NCBI GenBank assembly: GCA_012519925.1 | Contig: JAAYPF010000205.1 | Coordinates: 1-47,131, forward strand | Direction of reading: 5' to 3' | From: Clostridiaceae bacterium | GTDB taxonomy: Bacteria; Bacillota; Clostridia; Acetivibrionales; Acetivibrionaceae | Length of the DNA: 47,131 bases | Shown here: positions 1-7,324 of the stretch, in pieces | Layout: each line of letters opens with the position of its first letter | Position numbering within the stretch: the first letter of the stretch is position 1 | Notes under the pieces: generated by a model | The model's database searches: none | What the model was told of the DNA's origin: nothing | Seen by the model: only the letters and a program-made list of their open reading frames with translations | Position numbers and translations under genes: made by a program

Positions 1-102
1 GATAAAGAAACTGGATGCCCAATAATTATGTGTATAAAGTGTGATGGTGTTATGATTGATAAAGATTACTTTGACAGTTCAAAAAGGCACAGAACCAAGT
101 AG
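1..102 (+). CDS. C-terminal tail of a truncated gene, function unknown
   Basis: The first frame is open from base 1 and ends in TAG at 100-102, giving 33 residues of a protein that starts outside the window. The fragment has two close cysteines (CPIIMCIKCDG) that could bind a metal, followed by a basic end (SSKRHRTK). An intrinsic terminator follows directly, which supports this as a real gene end. No family can be assigned from so little sequence. Confidence 0.55.
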   Translation, partial: DKETGCPIIMCIKCDGVMIDKDYFDSSKRHRTK

Positions 103-103
103 T

Positions 104-123
104 CGCCCGAAGGGCGTTTTTGT
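104..123 (+). terminator. Intrinsic terminator of the upstream gene
   Basis: The stem CGCCC/GGGCG with a GAA loop is followed by a T-rich run (TTTTTGTT). It begins two bases after the stop codon of the truncated gene. Confidence 0.75.
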
Positions 124-190
124 TCCTAAGAAATTTAGATAAGTTAAATATAAACATCAATTAGTAATATTTCAAAATGAAAATACCATA

Positions 191-1333
191 TTAATTCGCA
201 ATTTCATTTGGGTATGGTAAATCACTGTCTAGCATCTCTAAAATCTTTTGAAATACCTTATTATTATTTAATATCCCCTTATGGTTTGGTGCATTTAATA
301 TATTACCGCTTAAAATACTATCTACAGTAAAACTATTTTCACCTATATTGAACATCTCCGTGGGAATCTTCCATTCTTCCAAACTTGAACTCTCTTCAGT
401 TACGACTTCGTCATATTGGCTCGTTATATTGGCAACCTGTATTGATGAATTAAGACCTTTATTTATTGACGATTCAAAAATGCTTGTAAAAAGAACGCTG
501 TCTGGGGAAAGATCCTTAATTGATTTATCTTTATAAAAATTTTGACCAAGGGCTGCAATAAACGAGCCTCTATGAGGTACAGCAGTAAAAATGATTTTAT
601 TCACATCTTCATGCTTCAGATATTCTTCACTGGTCGTATAGTATCTTGCTACCAGACCTCCCATGCTGTGAGTAATTAATGTAAATTTGTTAACTAGTAC
701 GCCATTATTTATATAATCTTGCTTTTTTTGTAATAAAAAGTTTTTCAGAACTCTTGATCCTTCCTCAACTCCAGCTTTTGAATCATACTCCATGATACTA
801 CAGTCATATTTGTTTTCTATCAGAAATTCATTAAGATTGGCATAAACTTCTGCAGATTCTTGAAAGCCATAGATCATAACTATAGGAGTTGAAATAAGAT
901 TAATACTTATGGAAGAGGATTTTGTTGAATTTCTAATTTGTGCTGTTATTTTAGTTGATGGAACAGAGTTTGAACTTCCTAATTCATAATAGTTTAGAGG
1001 AGTATAAGAAAAAATACATTCACCTAGTTCGTTAGTTGCACCCTTTTCTAAAGAAAGTTTGCCAGCTCCTTCTTCAATTAGTATTTTAATAGGAGCATTC
1101 TTCATAGGTTTTCCTTCAGAGTTTTTTACACTTGCTTTTAATAAAAGCCTATTAGACGACTCAGCAGACATAGTGTGTATTTGGGTATTAACAACTGAAA
1201 CATTTATTGATAGATTCTCTTTATTATATACAGAATAATAAATATAGCTAGTAATTGGTTTTGAAAAAAATAATAAAAACATAACTAAAGTAAAGAATAT
1301 TGATAAAAATAGAATCTTTATATTATGATGCAT
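191..1333 (-). CDS. Membrane-anchored alpha/beta-hydrolase (lipase/esterase-like) with an Ig-like domain
   Basis: Seen: residues 1-33 form a basic-then-hydrophobic N-terminus, read as a signal anchor or uncleaved signal peptide. Residues about 42-147 look like a bacterial Ig-like (Big/invasin-type) beta domain. From about residue 148 there is an alpha/beta-hydrolase fold with the nucleophile elbow THSMGG (Ser223) and an early strand TPIVMIYGF. A late PNHKGI segment is a candidate for the catalytic His. Known of the family: GHSMGG-type elbows are typical of lipases, PGAP1-like esterases and acyltransferases. Inferred: an extracytoplasmic esterase facing the wall. The substrate cannot be told. 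It stands alone on the minus strand, with no partner gene in the same direction nearby. It could be an acyltransferase instead. Confidence 0.8.
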   Translation of the reverse strand: MHHNIKILFLSIFFTLVMFLLFFSKPITSYIYYSVYNKENLSINVSVVNTQIHTMSAESSNRLLLKASVKNSEGKPMKNAPIKILIEEGAGKLSLEKGATNELGECIFSYTPLNYYELGSSNSVPSTKITAQIRNSTKSSSISINLISTPIVMIYGFQESAEVYANLNEFLIENKYDCSIMEYDSKAGVEEGSRVLKNFLLQKKQDYINNGVLVNKFTLITHSMGGLVARYYTTSEEYLKHEDVNKIIFTAVPHRGSFIAALGQNFYKDKSIKDLSPDSVLFTSIFESSINKGLNSSIQVANITSQYDEVVTEESSSLEEWKIPTEMFNIGENSFTVDSILSGNILNAPNHKGILNNNKVFQKILEMLDSDLPYPNEIAN

Positions 1334-1549
1334 AAAACTCAGCCCTTTTATAAAATAAACTTAAATGGAGAAGTAAGATATCTAAATATATTATATCACT
1401 TTTTATATTAAAAGTAGTTATAATAATATAATTTTAAATTTTCTAATTTATACCTATAATTGCTGCATGATTATTAACATTATATTCAATGTTTATCAAA
1501 TAAATAAATGAAGATAATATTATTGAATTCAAAATAAGGGGATGATTAT

Positions 1550-1969
1550 GTGAAAGTTAGAGATAAGATGACAAGGAATGTTGGATATGTAAATCCATCT
1601 AATACAGTAGTAGAAGTTGCACAAGTAATGCAAAAGTTAAATGTTGGTTCTGTACCAGTGTTTGATCAGAATAAAGTAGTAGGTGTTGTTACAGATAGAG
1701 ATATCGTTGTAAGAAATGTTGCACATGGCAAGATACCACAAGAAACAAAGGTTCAGGATGTTATGACTTGTCAGGTAACTACAGTAACTCCTGATATGGA
1801 TGTTGGTGAAGTGTCAAAAATTATGGCACAGCAACAAATAAGAAGAGTACCTGTTGTAGAAAATAATCAGTTAGTAGGAATTTTGGCATTAGGAGATATG
1901 GCTACCGATTTTAGATGTGATACCGAAGCATCAGAAGCACTAACAGAGATCTCTAAGCCTGGAAAGTAG
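1550..1969 (+). CDS. Two-CBS-domain protein
   Basis: The start is GTG, preceded by AAGGGG at about 1535-1540. An ATG start is not available in a better place. The 139 residues consist almost wholly of a tandem pair of CBS motifs: residues about 7-60 (SVPVFDQNKVVGVVTDRDIV) and about 72-127 (RRVPVVENNQLVGILALGDM). CBS pairs (Bateman modules) bind adenine nucleotides or similar ligands, and stand-alone versions are common in Firmicutes with mostly unknown targets. No enzyme domain is attached. It is probably a small cytosolic ligand sensor. It appears monocistronic, with a possible hairpin downstream. Confidence 0.9.
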   Translation: MKVRDKMTRNVGYVNPSNTVVEVAQVMQKLNVGSVPVFDQNKVVGVVTDRDIVVRNVAHGKIPQETKVQDVMTCQVTTVTPDMDVGEVSKIMAQQQIRRVPVVENNQLVGILALGDMATDFRCDTEASEALTEISKPGK

Positions 1970-2004
1970 ATTTTAAATAAAAAGAAAAGTAAAAAAACAT
2001 ATCG

Positions 2005-2038
2005 CAGCGGAATTGAAGTAAATAAGAATATTCCGCTG
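2005..2038 (+). terminator. Inverted repeat downstream of the CBS gene, possible weak terminator
   Basis: CAGCGGAAT (2005-2013) pairs with ATTCCGCTG (2030-2038) in a perfect 9-bp stem with a 16-nt loop. No good T-run follows directly; the nearest is GATTTTTATT, about 15 nt later. It is the only terminator-like structure after the CBS gene. Confidence 0.4.
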
Positions 2039-2119
2039 TGATTATGTTGTAGATTTTTATTAAGAAGAAAGAGGTATAAGGATGATTTATTGTGTTACGA
2101 AGTCCATTAATAAATTATA

Positions 2120-2596
2120 CTAATAAAAGAATCTTACAAATTTTATGGAGTACATATCACACAATAACAAATCATCTGTTTCTGTCTCTCTTATTATAAT
2201 GTAACTTGTACCAACATCCATTAAAATGCCTTCTCTATCAACAAACATGTTGGTTCCAATTAAAAACTCTACCTTAACATGTCTTCCAATTTGAGTCCTT
2301 AGATACCCCTGAGTAAATGCAGTACTTAGTACTGTTTCTGGTAGCAAAACATCTCCATTTAAAGGAGCTTGAGCTATAGGAGTTGAAGGAGCTTGAGCTA
2401 TAGGAGTTGAAGGAGCTTGTTGTACTGGGGTTGGACTACTATACGCAGGACCTGTAGGGATGCCTGTTGGCATTTGAGTAGTTGGTTGCACTGCTTGCAT
2501 ATATTGTGTAGCAGTAGCACCAGAACAATTTTTACATGGATTGAAATAATTGTTCATTTTAGGTATCATTGAATTCTTATTTAAATAATTTGGCAT
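2120..2596 (-). CDS. gerQ: GerQ-like spore coat protein
   Basis: Seen: 158 residues with a start supported by an AGGAGG site. The N-terminus is polar (NPCKNCSG), then comes a Pro/Gln/Thr-rich stretch with two exact APSTPIAQ units, then a C-terminal domain from about residue 88. The C-terminal pattern (YLRTQIGRHVKVEF...MFVDREGILMDVGTSYIII...LLLCDMYSIKFVRF) matches the conserved half of GerQ/YwdL. Known: in Bacillus, GerQ is an inner-coat protein needed to localise the cortex hydrolase CwlJ and is cross-linked by transglutaminase. Context: it lies downstream of a cwlJ-like gene on the same strand, the order known from Bacillus. The low-complexity N-terminal half differs from Bacillus GerQ. Confidence 0.8.
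   Translation of the reverse strand: MPNYLNKNSMIPKMNNYFNPCKNCSGATATQYMQAVQPTTQMPTGIPTGPAYSSPTPVQQAPSTPIAQAPSTPIAQAPLNGDVLLPETVLSTAFTQGYLRTQIGRHVKVEFLIGTNMFVDREGILMDVGTSYIIIRETETDDLLLCDMYSIKFVRFFY
2364..2411 (-). repeat. Two tandem 24-bp repeats inside gerQ
   Basis: Two identical 24-bp units (2364-2387 and 2388-2411) encode the repeated APSTPIAQ octapeptide. A partial third copy follows from 2412. The unit is in frame, so copy-number change would lengthen or shorten the linker without a frameshift. Confidence 0.85.
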
Positions 2597-2863
2597 AATT
2601 CAACCTCCTGATTATATGTTTAAGATTTAATTCCTCTAAAAAAGCTCGTTTACTTAAGATGTTTATAAAATGACCTATATAGTAGTAAAGTATAAAGCCT
2701 TTCAAACTAGTTTTTTTGAAAAGGCGATGGATAAGTTTCTTGCAATTAAGCTCTAAAACACCTATACTGAAGTTTTTTAGAGTAGGTGTCGTAAGAAACT
2801 TTTTTTAAAGATTTAGTTCCACAGTTTTCACTAGCGGAATTTACTGCTTTAAATGCTGGATAT
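2597..2863. other. Structured gap between cwlJ and gerQ
   Basis: No credible gene lies here. There are two foldable blocks. At 2697-2725, GCCTTTCAAA pairs with TTTGAAAAGGC apart from one bulge. At 2733-2801, an outer stem AAGTTTCTT/AAGAAACTT encloses ACACCTA (2758-2764)/TAGGTGT (2783-2789), with an alternative CTCTAAAA/TTTTAGAG pairing. A T-run (2800-2806) follows on the plus strand. The blocks could terminate transcription from either side, or act as a leader for gerQ. Confidence 0.5.
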
Positions 2864-3307
2864 TTATGTTTGTGCGTACAGTGGCGTAGGATTATAGAAG
2901 CAGTGTTGGTTTACTCTTGTTATATATCTTCCGGTTCCTGTTGAGGGAAATATATAACTACATGTTGGGCTGAAAGGATTATAGTACCATAAACATTCAC
3001 CTAATCCAGATAGCTTATTTCCCGATAAAGCCCAATCAGCAACATCATAATGAATCTGCTCGGGAGGTGTTGCCCATATGGTTTGAGGATTTACCTCACC
3101 ATAGACTGTACTCATAACACAAGTAAATTGTCGTGGCTGGAATATAACTTTACGAAGATCACCTTGCCCGGTTCTTAAATACTCACCATAAGAAACGTGA
3201 ACTCTATTCATAACAACAGTTGCCACAGCTTTCATTCCGTCTATACCTTCTCCACCAGCTTCACATTTAATTAGTCTTGCCAATAATTCCCTTGGTGAAT
3301 AGGACAT
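2864..3307 (-). CDS. cwlJ: CwlJ/SleB-type spore cortex-lytic hydrolase
   Basis: Seen: 147 residues with an AAAGGTG site before the ATG. There is no signal peptide. The Hydrolase_2 (SleB/CwlJ) catalytic pattern covers nearly the whole length: LLARLIKCEAGGEGIDGM with the conserved Glu, VATVVMNRV, IFQPRQF, and the terminal CFYNPTP. Known: these enzymes degrade cortex peptidoglycan during germination. SleB has a signal peptide and a peptidoglycan-binding domain, while CwlJ (about 142 residues) has neither, so the size and the missing export signal favour CwlJ. Context: gerQ-like lies downstream on the same strand, as in the Bacillus cwlJ-gerQ operon, and an SASP gene is next door. Expression is expected in the mother cell, but I could not pick out a sigma-E box with confidence. 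Confidence 0.87.
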   Translation of the reverse strand: MSYSPRELLARLIKCEAGGEGIDGMKAVATVVMNRVHVSYGEYLRTGQGDLRKVIFQPRQFTCVMSTVYGEVNPQTIWATPPEQIHYDVADWALSGNKLSGLGECLWYYNPFSPTCSYIFPSTGTGRYITRVNQHCFYNPTPLYAQT

Positions 3308-3490
3308 TTGCTTTCACCTTTCTTTCAATTAAATACGGCTAATTCATTATATTAACATAAACTAAAAAACGTAACCCTTTACTTTGAAAAAATTACATCA
3401 AATTTTATTCTTAATAATAGTTAATAATATGAAGGAACGCAAATTGAATATATAAGTAAATTTCTACTTATATAAAAGGAGGCATGAACT

Positions 3491-3664
3491 ATGAGCAGAC
3501 GTGGCGGTATGATGTCCGAAAGTCTTAAAGCTGAAATAGCTAAAGAATTGGGAGTGTATAATATCGTTGAAAATGAAGGCTGGGGTTCTGTTTCATCAAG
3601 AGATTGCGGAAATATTGTAAAGAAGGCTATAGAAATGGCCGAAAGAAATCTCAGTAATAGATAA
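3491..3664 (+). CDS. sspF: Small acid-soluble spore protein, SspF-like alpha/beta type
   Basis: Seen: 57 residues beginning MSRRGGMMSESLKAEIAKEL and continuing GVYNIVENEGWGSVSSRDCG. AAAGGAGG at 3474-3481 gives an ideal ribosome site. The body aligns by eye with Bacillus SspF (MGRRRG.MS...LAKDLG, GGWG.....RDAGNMVKRAIE). Known: alpha/beta-type SASPs coat forespore DNA, protect it from UV and chemicals, and are degraded by Gpr on germination. An AT-rich 8-bp hairpin (3451-3472) sits just before the ribosome site. A strong terminator follows, so the gene is monocistronic. It is too short to be found by a 60-residue cutoff and easy to miss. Confidence 0.93.
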   Translation: MSRRGGMMSESLKAEIAKELGVYNIVENEGWGSVSSRDCGNIVKKAIEMAERNLSNR

Positions 3665-3680
3665 TGCCTTTTAGCGTGAC

Positions 3681-3706
3681 AAAAGCCGGTATTAACCGGC
3701 TTTTGT
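3681..3706 (+). terminator. Intrinsic terminator of sspF
   Basis: AAAAGCCGGT and ACCGGCTTTT form a strong hairpin with an ATTA loop region, ending in TTTTGTTT. Confidence 0.92.
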
Positions 3707-3741
3707 TTATGCATTTCTTTAATATAGTTTGTTTCAATTCT

Positions 3742-3758
3742 ATTACAATTTCTTTACA
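3742..3758 (-). promoter_or_regulatory. Candidate WalR box upstream of the S-layer promoter
   Basis: Read on the minus strand, the site is TGTAAA-GAAAT-TGTAAT, an exact match to the WalR consensus TGTWAH-N5-TGTWAH known from Bacillus and Staphylococcus. Its right edge is 15 nt upstream of the -35 box at 3774, a position where OmpR-family activators often bind. The walRK genes lie 30 kb away in this window. Binding is an inference. Confidence 0.5.
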
Positions 3759-3773
3759 CTTGAATTCTAGATG

Positions 3774-3802
3774 TTGACTCACTGAAATGCCGATGATATA
3801 AT
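3774..3802 (+). promoter_or_regulatory. Sigma-A-type promoter of the first S-layer gene
   Basis: TTGACT (3774-3779), a 17-nt spacer, and TATAAT (3797-3802). This is close to ideal, and the spacing is optimal. The start site would fall near 3809, giving a leader of about 143 nt. Confidence 0.8.
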
Positions 3803-3808
3803 TAGTTT

Positions 3809-3951
3809 TGAATTCAAGATAGGTTAAGTGCGCCGGTCTTGAGCAAAATGCAATATAGGTCAGGTTAGACACAGAGGGATAAGGCGTAGCCTGGCTTTAA
3901 GTTTTAAGCCTGCTTCCCAAAAAAACAACAATACAAGGAGGATTTGAGAGT
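3809..3951 (+). promoter_or_regulatory. Long structured 5' leader of the S-layer mRNA
   Basis: The leader is richer in G and C than its surroundings. Its 3' half can fold as a compact three-way junction: GGGA (3876-3879)/TCCC (3915-3918) as the closing stem, AGGC (3882-3885)/GCCT (3889-3892) and GGCTT (3893-3897)/AAGCC (3906-3910) as arms. The ribosome site AAGGAGGA (about 3935-3942) lies downstream and free. I do not recognise a riboswitch class. Long stable leaders are common on highly expressed S-layer genes. Confidence 0.5.
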
Positions 3952-6900
3952 ATGAAGAATCTCAAAAAGATGTTGGCGTCACTAGTAGTAGTTGCTATGA
4001 TGGCATCTATGGCTTTAGTGCCTGCATTCGCTGCAACACTTAGCTATGAAAAAGAAGCAGAACAACTTAATAAAGTTGGTTTGTACTTGGGGATAAGCGA
4101 AACAGAGTTTATTCCTGATTTAGAAACACTTCTTGACAGACAAACTGGAGTAGTTATGCTTCTTAGAATGTTTGGACAAGAAGAAGAAGCAAAATTGCTT
4201 TCAGATGAAGAAGCAAACTCAATGCTTGCTAAATTCACAGATGCTGGAACAATAGCAGACTGGGCTAAAAAGCAAGTAGCATATGCAGTTGATAAGGGTG
4301 TTGTAAAAGGATATGCTGAAGATTCAACATTCAGACCATCAGCTGGATTGAACGGAAAAGCATATTGTTCATTGTTGCTCCAACAATTAGGTTATGATGG
4401 AGACTTTGATTACCATCAAGCAGCAACTAAATTAGCTCAAGTTGGTGGGTTAAATGCTTCACAAGCAGCATTATTCAACAGCGACGCTCAAATAAACAAG
4501 GACTCATTAGTAGGTATTTCCTACGGAGCATTACAAGCTAAAACTAAAGCAGATGGTAAGAAGCTTGTTAAATTATTGCTTGAGAACGAAGTTGTTAAAG
4601 AAGAAGATCTTAATGATGCTGAAATTCCTTACGCTGACATAACAGCAGTAGCTGAAATTGCTGACATTACAGTAGATGTAGGAGCTGAAGTTAAACTTCC
4701 TGAAACTGTTACAGCAACTTATGACAATGGAACTACAGCAGACGTAGCTGTTACTTGGCCTACAGTTGATACTTCAAGCGAAGGCGAACAAACAATTACT
4801 GGTACAATAGCTGATACTACAATAACTGCTTCAGTTAAAGTTATTGTTGTACCTGCTGAATTAAGAGTAACTGGTGAAGTATCTGGTAACCGTAAAGAAA
4901 TCATTCTTAACTTCAACAGAGCAGTTGAAGATGCTGACAAAGCAAAGAATGTAAATAATTACAGAATTAAGAAATATAAAGTGCAAAATGTAGACCTTTC
5001 AGCAGATAAAATGACAGCCACATTGCTTTTAGAAGATGGACAATTATTTAAGCAACAAGAAGATGTTACTGTAACTGTTGATAAAGATGTTGGACTTGAA
5101 GAAGACACAGATGTAGTAATTAAAAACATTAAGGACGTTACACCTCCTGAAGTTGAATCAGTAGTAGCAGTAGGAAACAGCCTTATTAAAGTAACATTTA
5201 CTGAGCCTGTACAAAACATTAGAAGTGTTACTAACTACACAATAGACGGTAAAGCTTTCCCTGCATCAAAAATTGATGTAGCAAAGAACTTAAAAGTAGT
5301 AAGTATTCATCTTAAAAACAAATTAGCTTCTGATACTCATACTTTAGTTGTAAAAGACAAAGTGGCTGACTATGCAGGATTCAAGATAGAAGATAATGAA
5401 ACTGAATTTACTGTTGTTGATGATAATGAAGCACCAACAGCAGAAATCGAAAGTGCAACTCAAACTAAGGTTGTTGTTAAGTTCAGCGAACCAGTTAAAA
5501 AGCCAGCTGACGACGATGTTGACACTAGCACAACTGCTAAGATTACTAAGAGAGAACTTGACGACGATGATATAACTTATACAATAGAGTTTGATCGTGA
5601 GAAGCCATTGCCAGCATCTGGCGGTAAATTAACAATGAAAAATGTTGAAGACTACAGTGGTAACAAGACTGATATAGCAATTGTTGTTGAACCTGATTAT
5701 GATTTAGAAAAACCTGAGTATGTTGGTTACAAAGTTGCTGAAAAGCAGACTGAAATCATAGTTGAGTTTAGCGAAGATATAATATATGAAGATGACAACT
5801 TTGAACTTGTTAATGCAGATGGCGATGATGTAATAATAAATGTTGAATATGAAAAGAATGATAAGGGCGATGATGTTAAGAACAAGGTTGTTATTACAAG
5901 AGCAAATGATGCTGCTTTTGCATCAGAAAAGCATAAGTTAACAATTGATGGTGTAAAGGATAATAGTCCTATAGAAAATGAGATTGACAAAATAACAGTT
6001 ACTATCGAAATTGATGATCAGGAGCCACCTAAAGTAGAGGAAGTAGCTATTGATTACTCTTATGATAGTTCAGCAAAAGAATATAAGAGCAAAATGTATA
6101 TCAGATTTAATGAAGATATTGACTTTGATACTGCAGTAGACTACAACAACTATACTTTCCAATTAGCAGGCGATAAGACAATATATGATCTTGATAAAGA
6201 TTTTGCAGATATTGATTTATTGTCAGATGAAAGAACTATATTAATTACTTTTGACAGAGAAGATACTTCTAAGAAAGACCAAAAAGCAGGTGTAGATTAT
6301 GTTGAAGTTGAGGACATAGTAAACATCCAAATTGATTCAGTTGAAGATACAGCTGGTAATGAAATGAAGAGGACTCCATGGGATGACTTTAAGGATTTAT
6401 CCGATGGTGAACTAATACCATTAGTTCTAAGTGCTAAAGTTACTGGTGAAAACACAATTGCTGTTAAGCTTGAGAACAAAATAAACGATAAGACTCTAAG
6501 TTCTGCTGATTTCAGCTTGTATGCGCTTGTTGATAGCAAGCAAGTTGGTATTGAAGCTTATGATGCTGAGTATAAGTATGATGACGATGAAATAATACTT
6601 TCAATCAATCAAGACTTAGCTGCAGATGGAACTTACAAGGGTGGTAATATCTACTTGTCCCTTATTGATCCAAAAGATATAGACACTGTTAACGCATATG
6701 ATCAGGTACTAGATTATCATGAAGAGTTTGAAGAACTTGTTGAAGACGGATATAATCCAACTATTGATTCAGTATCAGAAGCAGTATATGATAATAAAGG
6801 TACAAGTGATTATGCAAAAGCATATGGAAATGGAACTTATGCAGTACTTGAGTTAACAGAAGCATTATCTCTTCCAGAAGATCCAAAAGAAGAGATTGCT

Positions 6901-7215
6901 GATGTGTTAGCTGCACAGTTCTCTGTTAAGGTTGGAAGTGATGCTGTAGATAAAGTAATATATTATGCAGCACCAGTAGCAGACGATGAAAATACTACTA
7001 AAGACGAGTCTAAGCCTGCTAGATTAATAATAAAAGTTGTTGGCGATAAAGCAGCAGATGAGTTAGCTGGTAAATTCATTAAAGTTAGCTTTACTCCAGT
7101 GCCTAATAGTGCAGCAAATAAAGCAGCTGGATTGGTTATAGCTGATGACTCTGATGCAAAAAATCCTCTTCAAGAGAAAGGTGTAATTGAGAAGAAGATT
7201 TCATTAGTGAAATAA
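3952..7215 (+). CDS. S-layer protein with degenerate SLH domains and Ig-like repeats
   Basis: Seen: a 1087-residue acidic protein with a signal peptide (cleavage expected after AFA, residue 27). Three weak SLH-type repeats occupy about residues 31-215; the clearest contains ADWAKKQVAYAVDKGVVKGY and STFRPSAGLN. A Big_4-like domain follows at about 230-303. The rest is a series of Ig-like modules with recurring phrases (KVTFTEPVQ, VVVKFSEPV, IIVEFSED, MYIRFNEDI). Known: SLH modules anchor proteins to pyruvylated secondary wall polymer, and Ig-like repeats form the lattice body. Codon use is biased toward few codons (many GTT, GCA, GAA), consistent with very high expression. It has its own strong promoter, long leader and terminator. 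It is probably the main S-layer subunit. Its paralogue follows directly. Confidence 0.85.
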   Translation: MKNLKKMLASLVVVAMMASMALVPAFAATLSYEKEAEQLNKVGLYLGISETEFIPDLETLLDRQTGVVMLLRMFGQEEEAKLLSDEEANSMLAKFTDAGTIADWAKKQVAYAVDKGVVKGYAEDSTFRPSAGLNGKAYCSLLLQQLGYDGDFDYHQAATKLAQVGGLNASQAALFNSDAQINKDSLVGISYGALQAKTKADGKKLVKLLLENEVVKEEDLNDAEIPYADITAVAEIADITVDVGAEVKLPETVTATYDNGTTADVAVTWPTVDTSSEGEQTITGTIADTTITASVKVIVVPAELRVTGEVSGNRKEIILNFNRAVEDADKAKNVNNYRIKKYKVQNVDLSADKMTATLLLEDGQLFKQQEDVTVTVDKDVGLEEDTDVVIKNIKDVTPPEVESVVAVGNSLIKVTFTEPVQNIRSVTNYTIDGKAFPASKIDVAKNLKVVSIHLKNKLASDTHTLVVKDKVADYAGFKIEDNETEFTVVDDNEAPTAEIESATQTKVVVKFSEPVKKPADDDVDTSTTAKITKRELDDDDITYTIEFDREKPLPASGGKLTMKNVEDYSGNKTDIAIVVEPDYDLEKPEYVGYKVAEKQTEIIVEFSEDIIYEDDNFELVNADGDDVIINVEYEKNDKGDDVKNKVVITRANDAAFASEKHKLTIDGVKDNSPIENEIDKITVTIEIDDQEPPKVEEVAIDYSYDSSAKEYKSKMYIRFNEDIDFDTAVDYNNYTFQLAGDKTIYDLDKDFADIDLLSDERTILITFDREDTSKKDQKAGVDYVEVEDIVNIQIDSVEDTAGNEMKRTPWDDFKDLSDGELIPLVLSAKVTGENTIAVKLENKINDKTLSSADFSLYALVDSKQVGIEAYDAEYKYDDDEIILSINQDLAADGTYKGGNIYLSLIDPKDIDTVNAYDQVLDYHEEFEELVEDGYNPTIDSVSEAVYDNKGTSDYAKAYGNGTYAVLELTEALSLPEDPKEEIADVLAAQFSVKVGSDAVDKVIYYAAPVADDENTTKDESKPARLIIKVVGDKAADELAGKFIKVSFTPVPNSAANKAAGLVIADDSDAKNPLQEKGVIEKKISLVK

Positions 7216-7253
7216 GAATTATCCATGAAATATAAAATCTGAATTGATTTTAG

Positions 7254-7287
7254 ACTGGTAGGGGGATACCTCCCTACCAGTTTTTTA
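7254..7287 (+). terminator. Intrinsic terminator after the first S-layer gene
   Basis: ACTGGTAGGG (7254-7263) and CCCTACCAGT (7272-7281) form a perfect 10-bp stem followed by a run of six Ts. Only about 37 nt separate it from the next S-layer gene, and no promoter is visible in that gap. Confidence 0.95.
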
Positions 7288-7324
7288 TAAGTATCAATGG
7301 ATTAAGAAAGAGAGGTAGAGGGCT

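Noticed and set aside
2042-2119. Very short frame after AGAGGTATAAGG near 2080
   Set aside because: It has a ribosome-like site but only about 13 codons before a stop and no conserved feature, so it is not reported as a gene.
3445-3474. Sigma-G-type promoter (TGAATA ... TTATATA) directly before sspF
   Set aside because: The start site would fall on or after the ribosome site, leaving no usable leader. The sequence is better explained as a TATAAGTA/TACTTATA hairpin. The true promoter must lie further upstream, and I could not identify it.
3809-3951. c-di-GMP riboswitch in the S-layer leader
   Set aside because: I compared it with the GEMM-I and c-di-GMP-II conserved blocks as I remember them, and the key sequences are absent.
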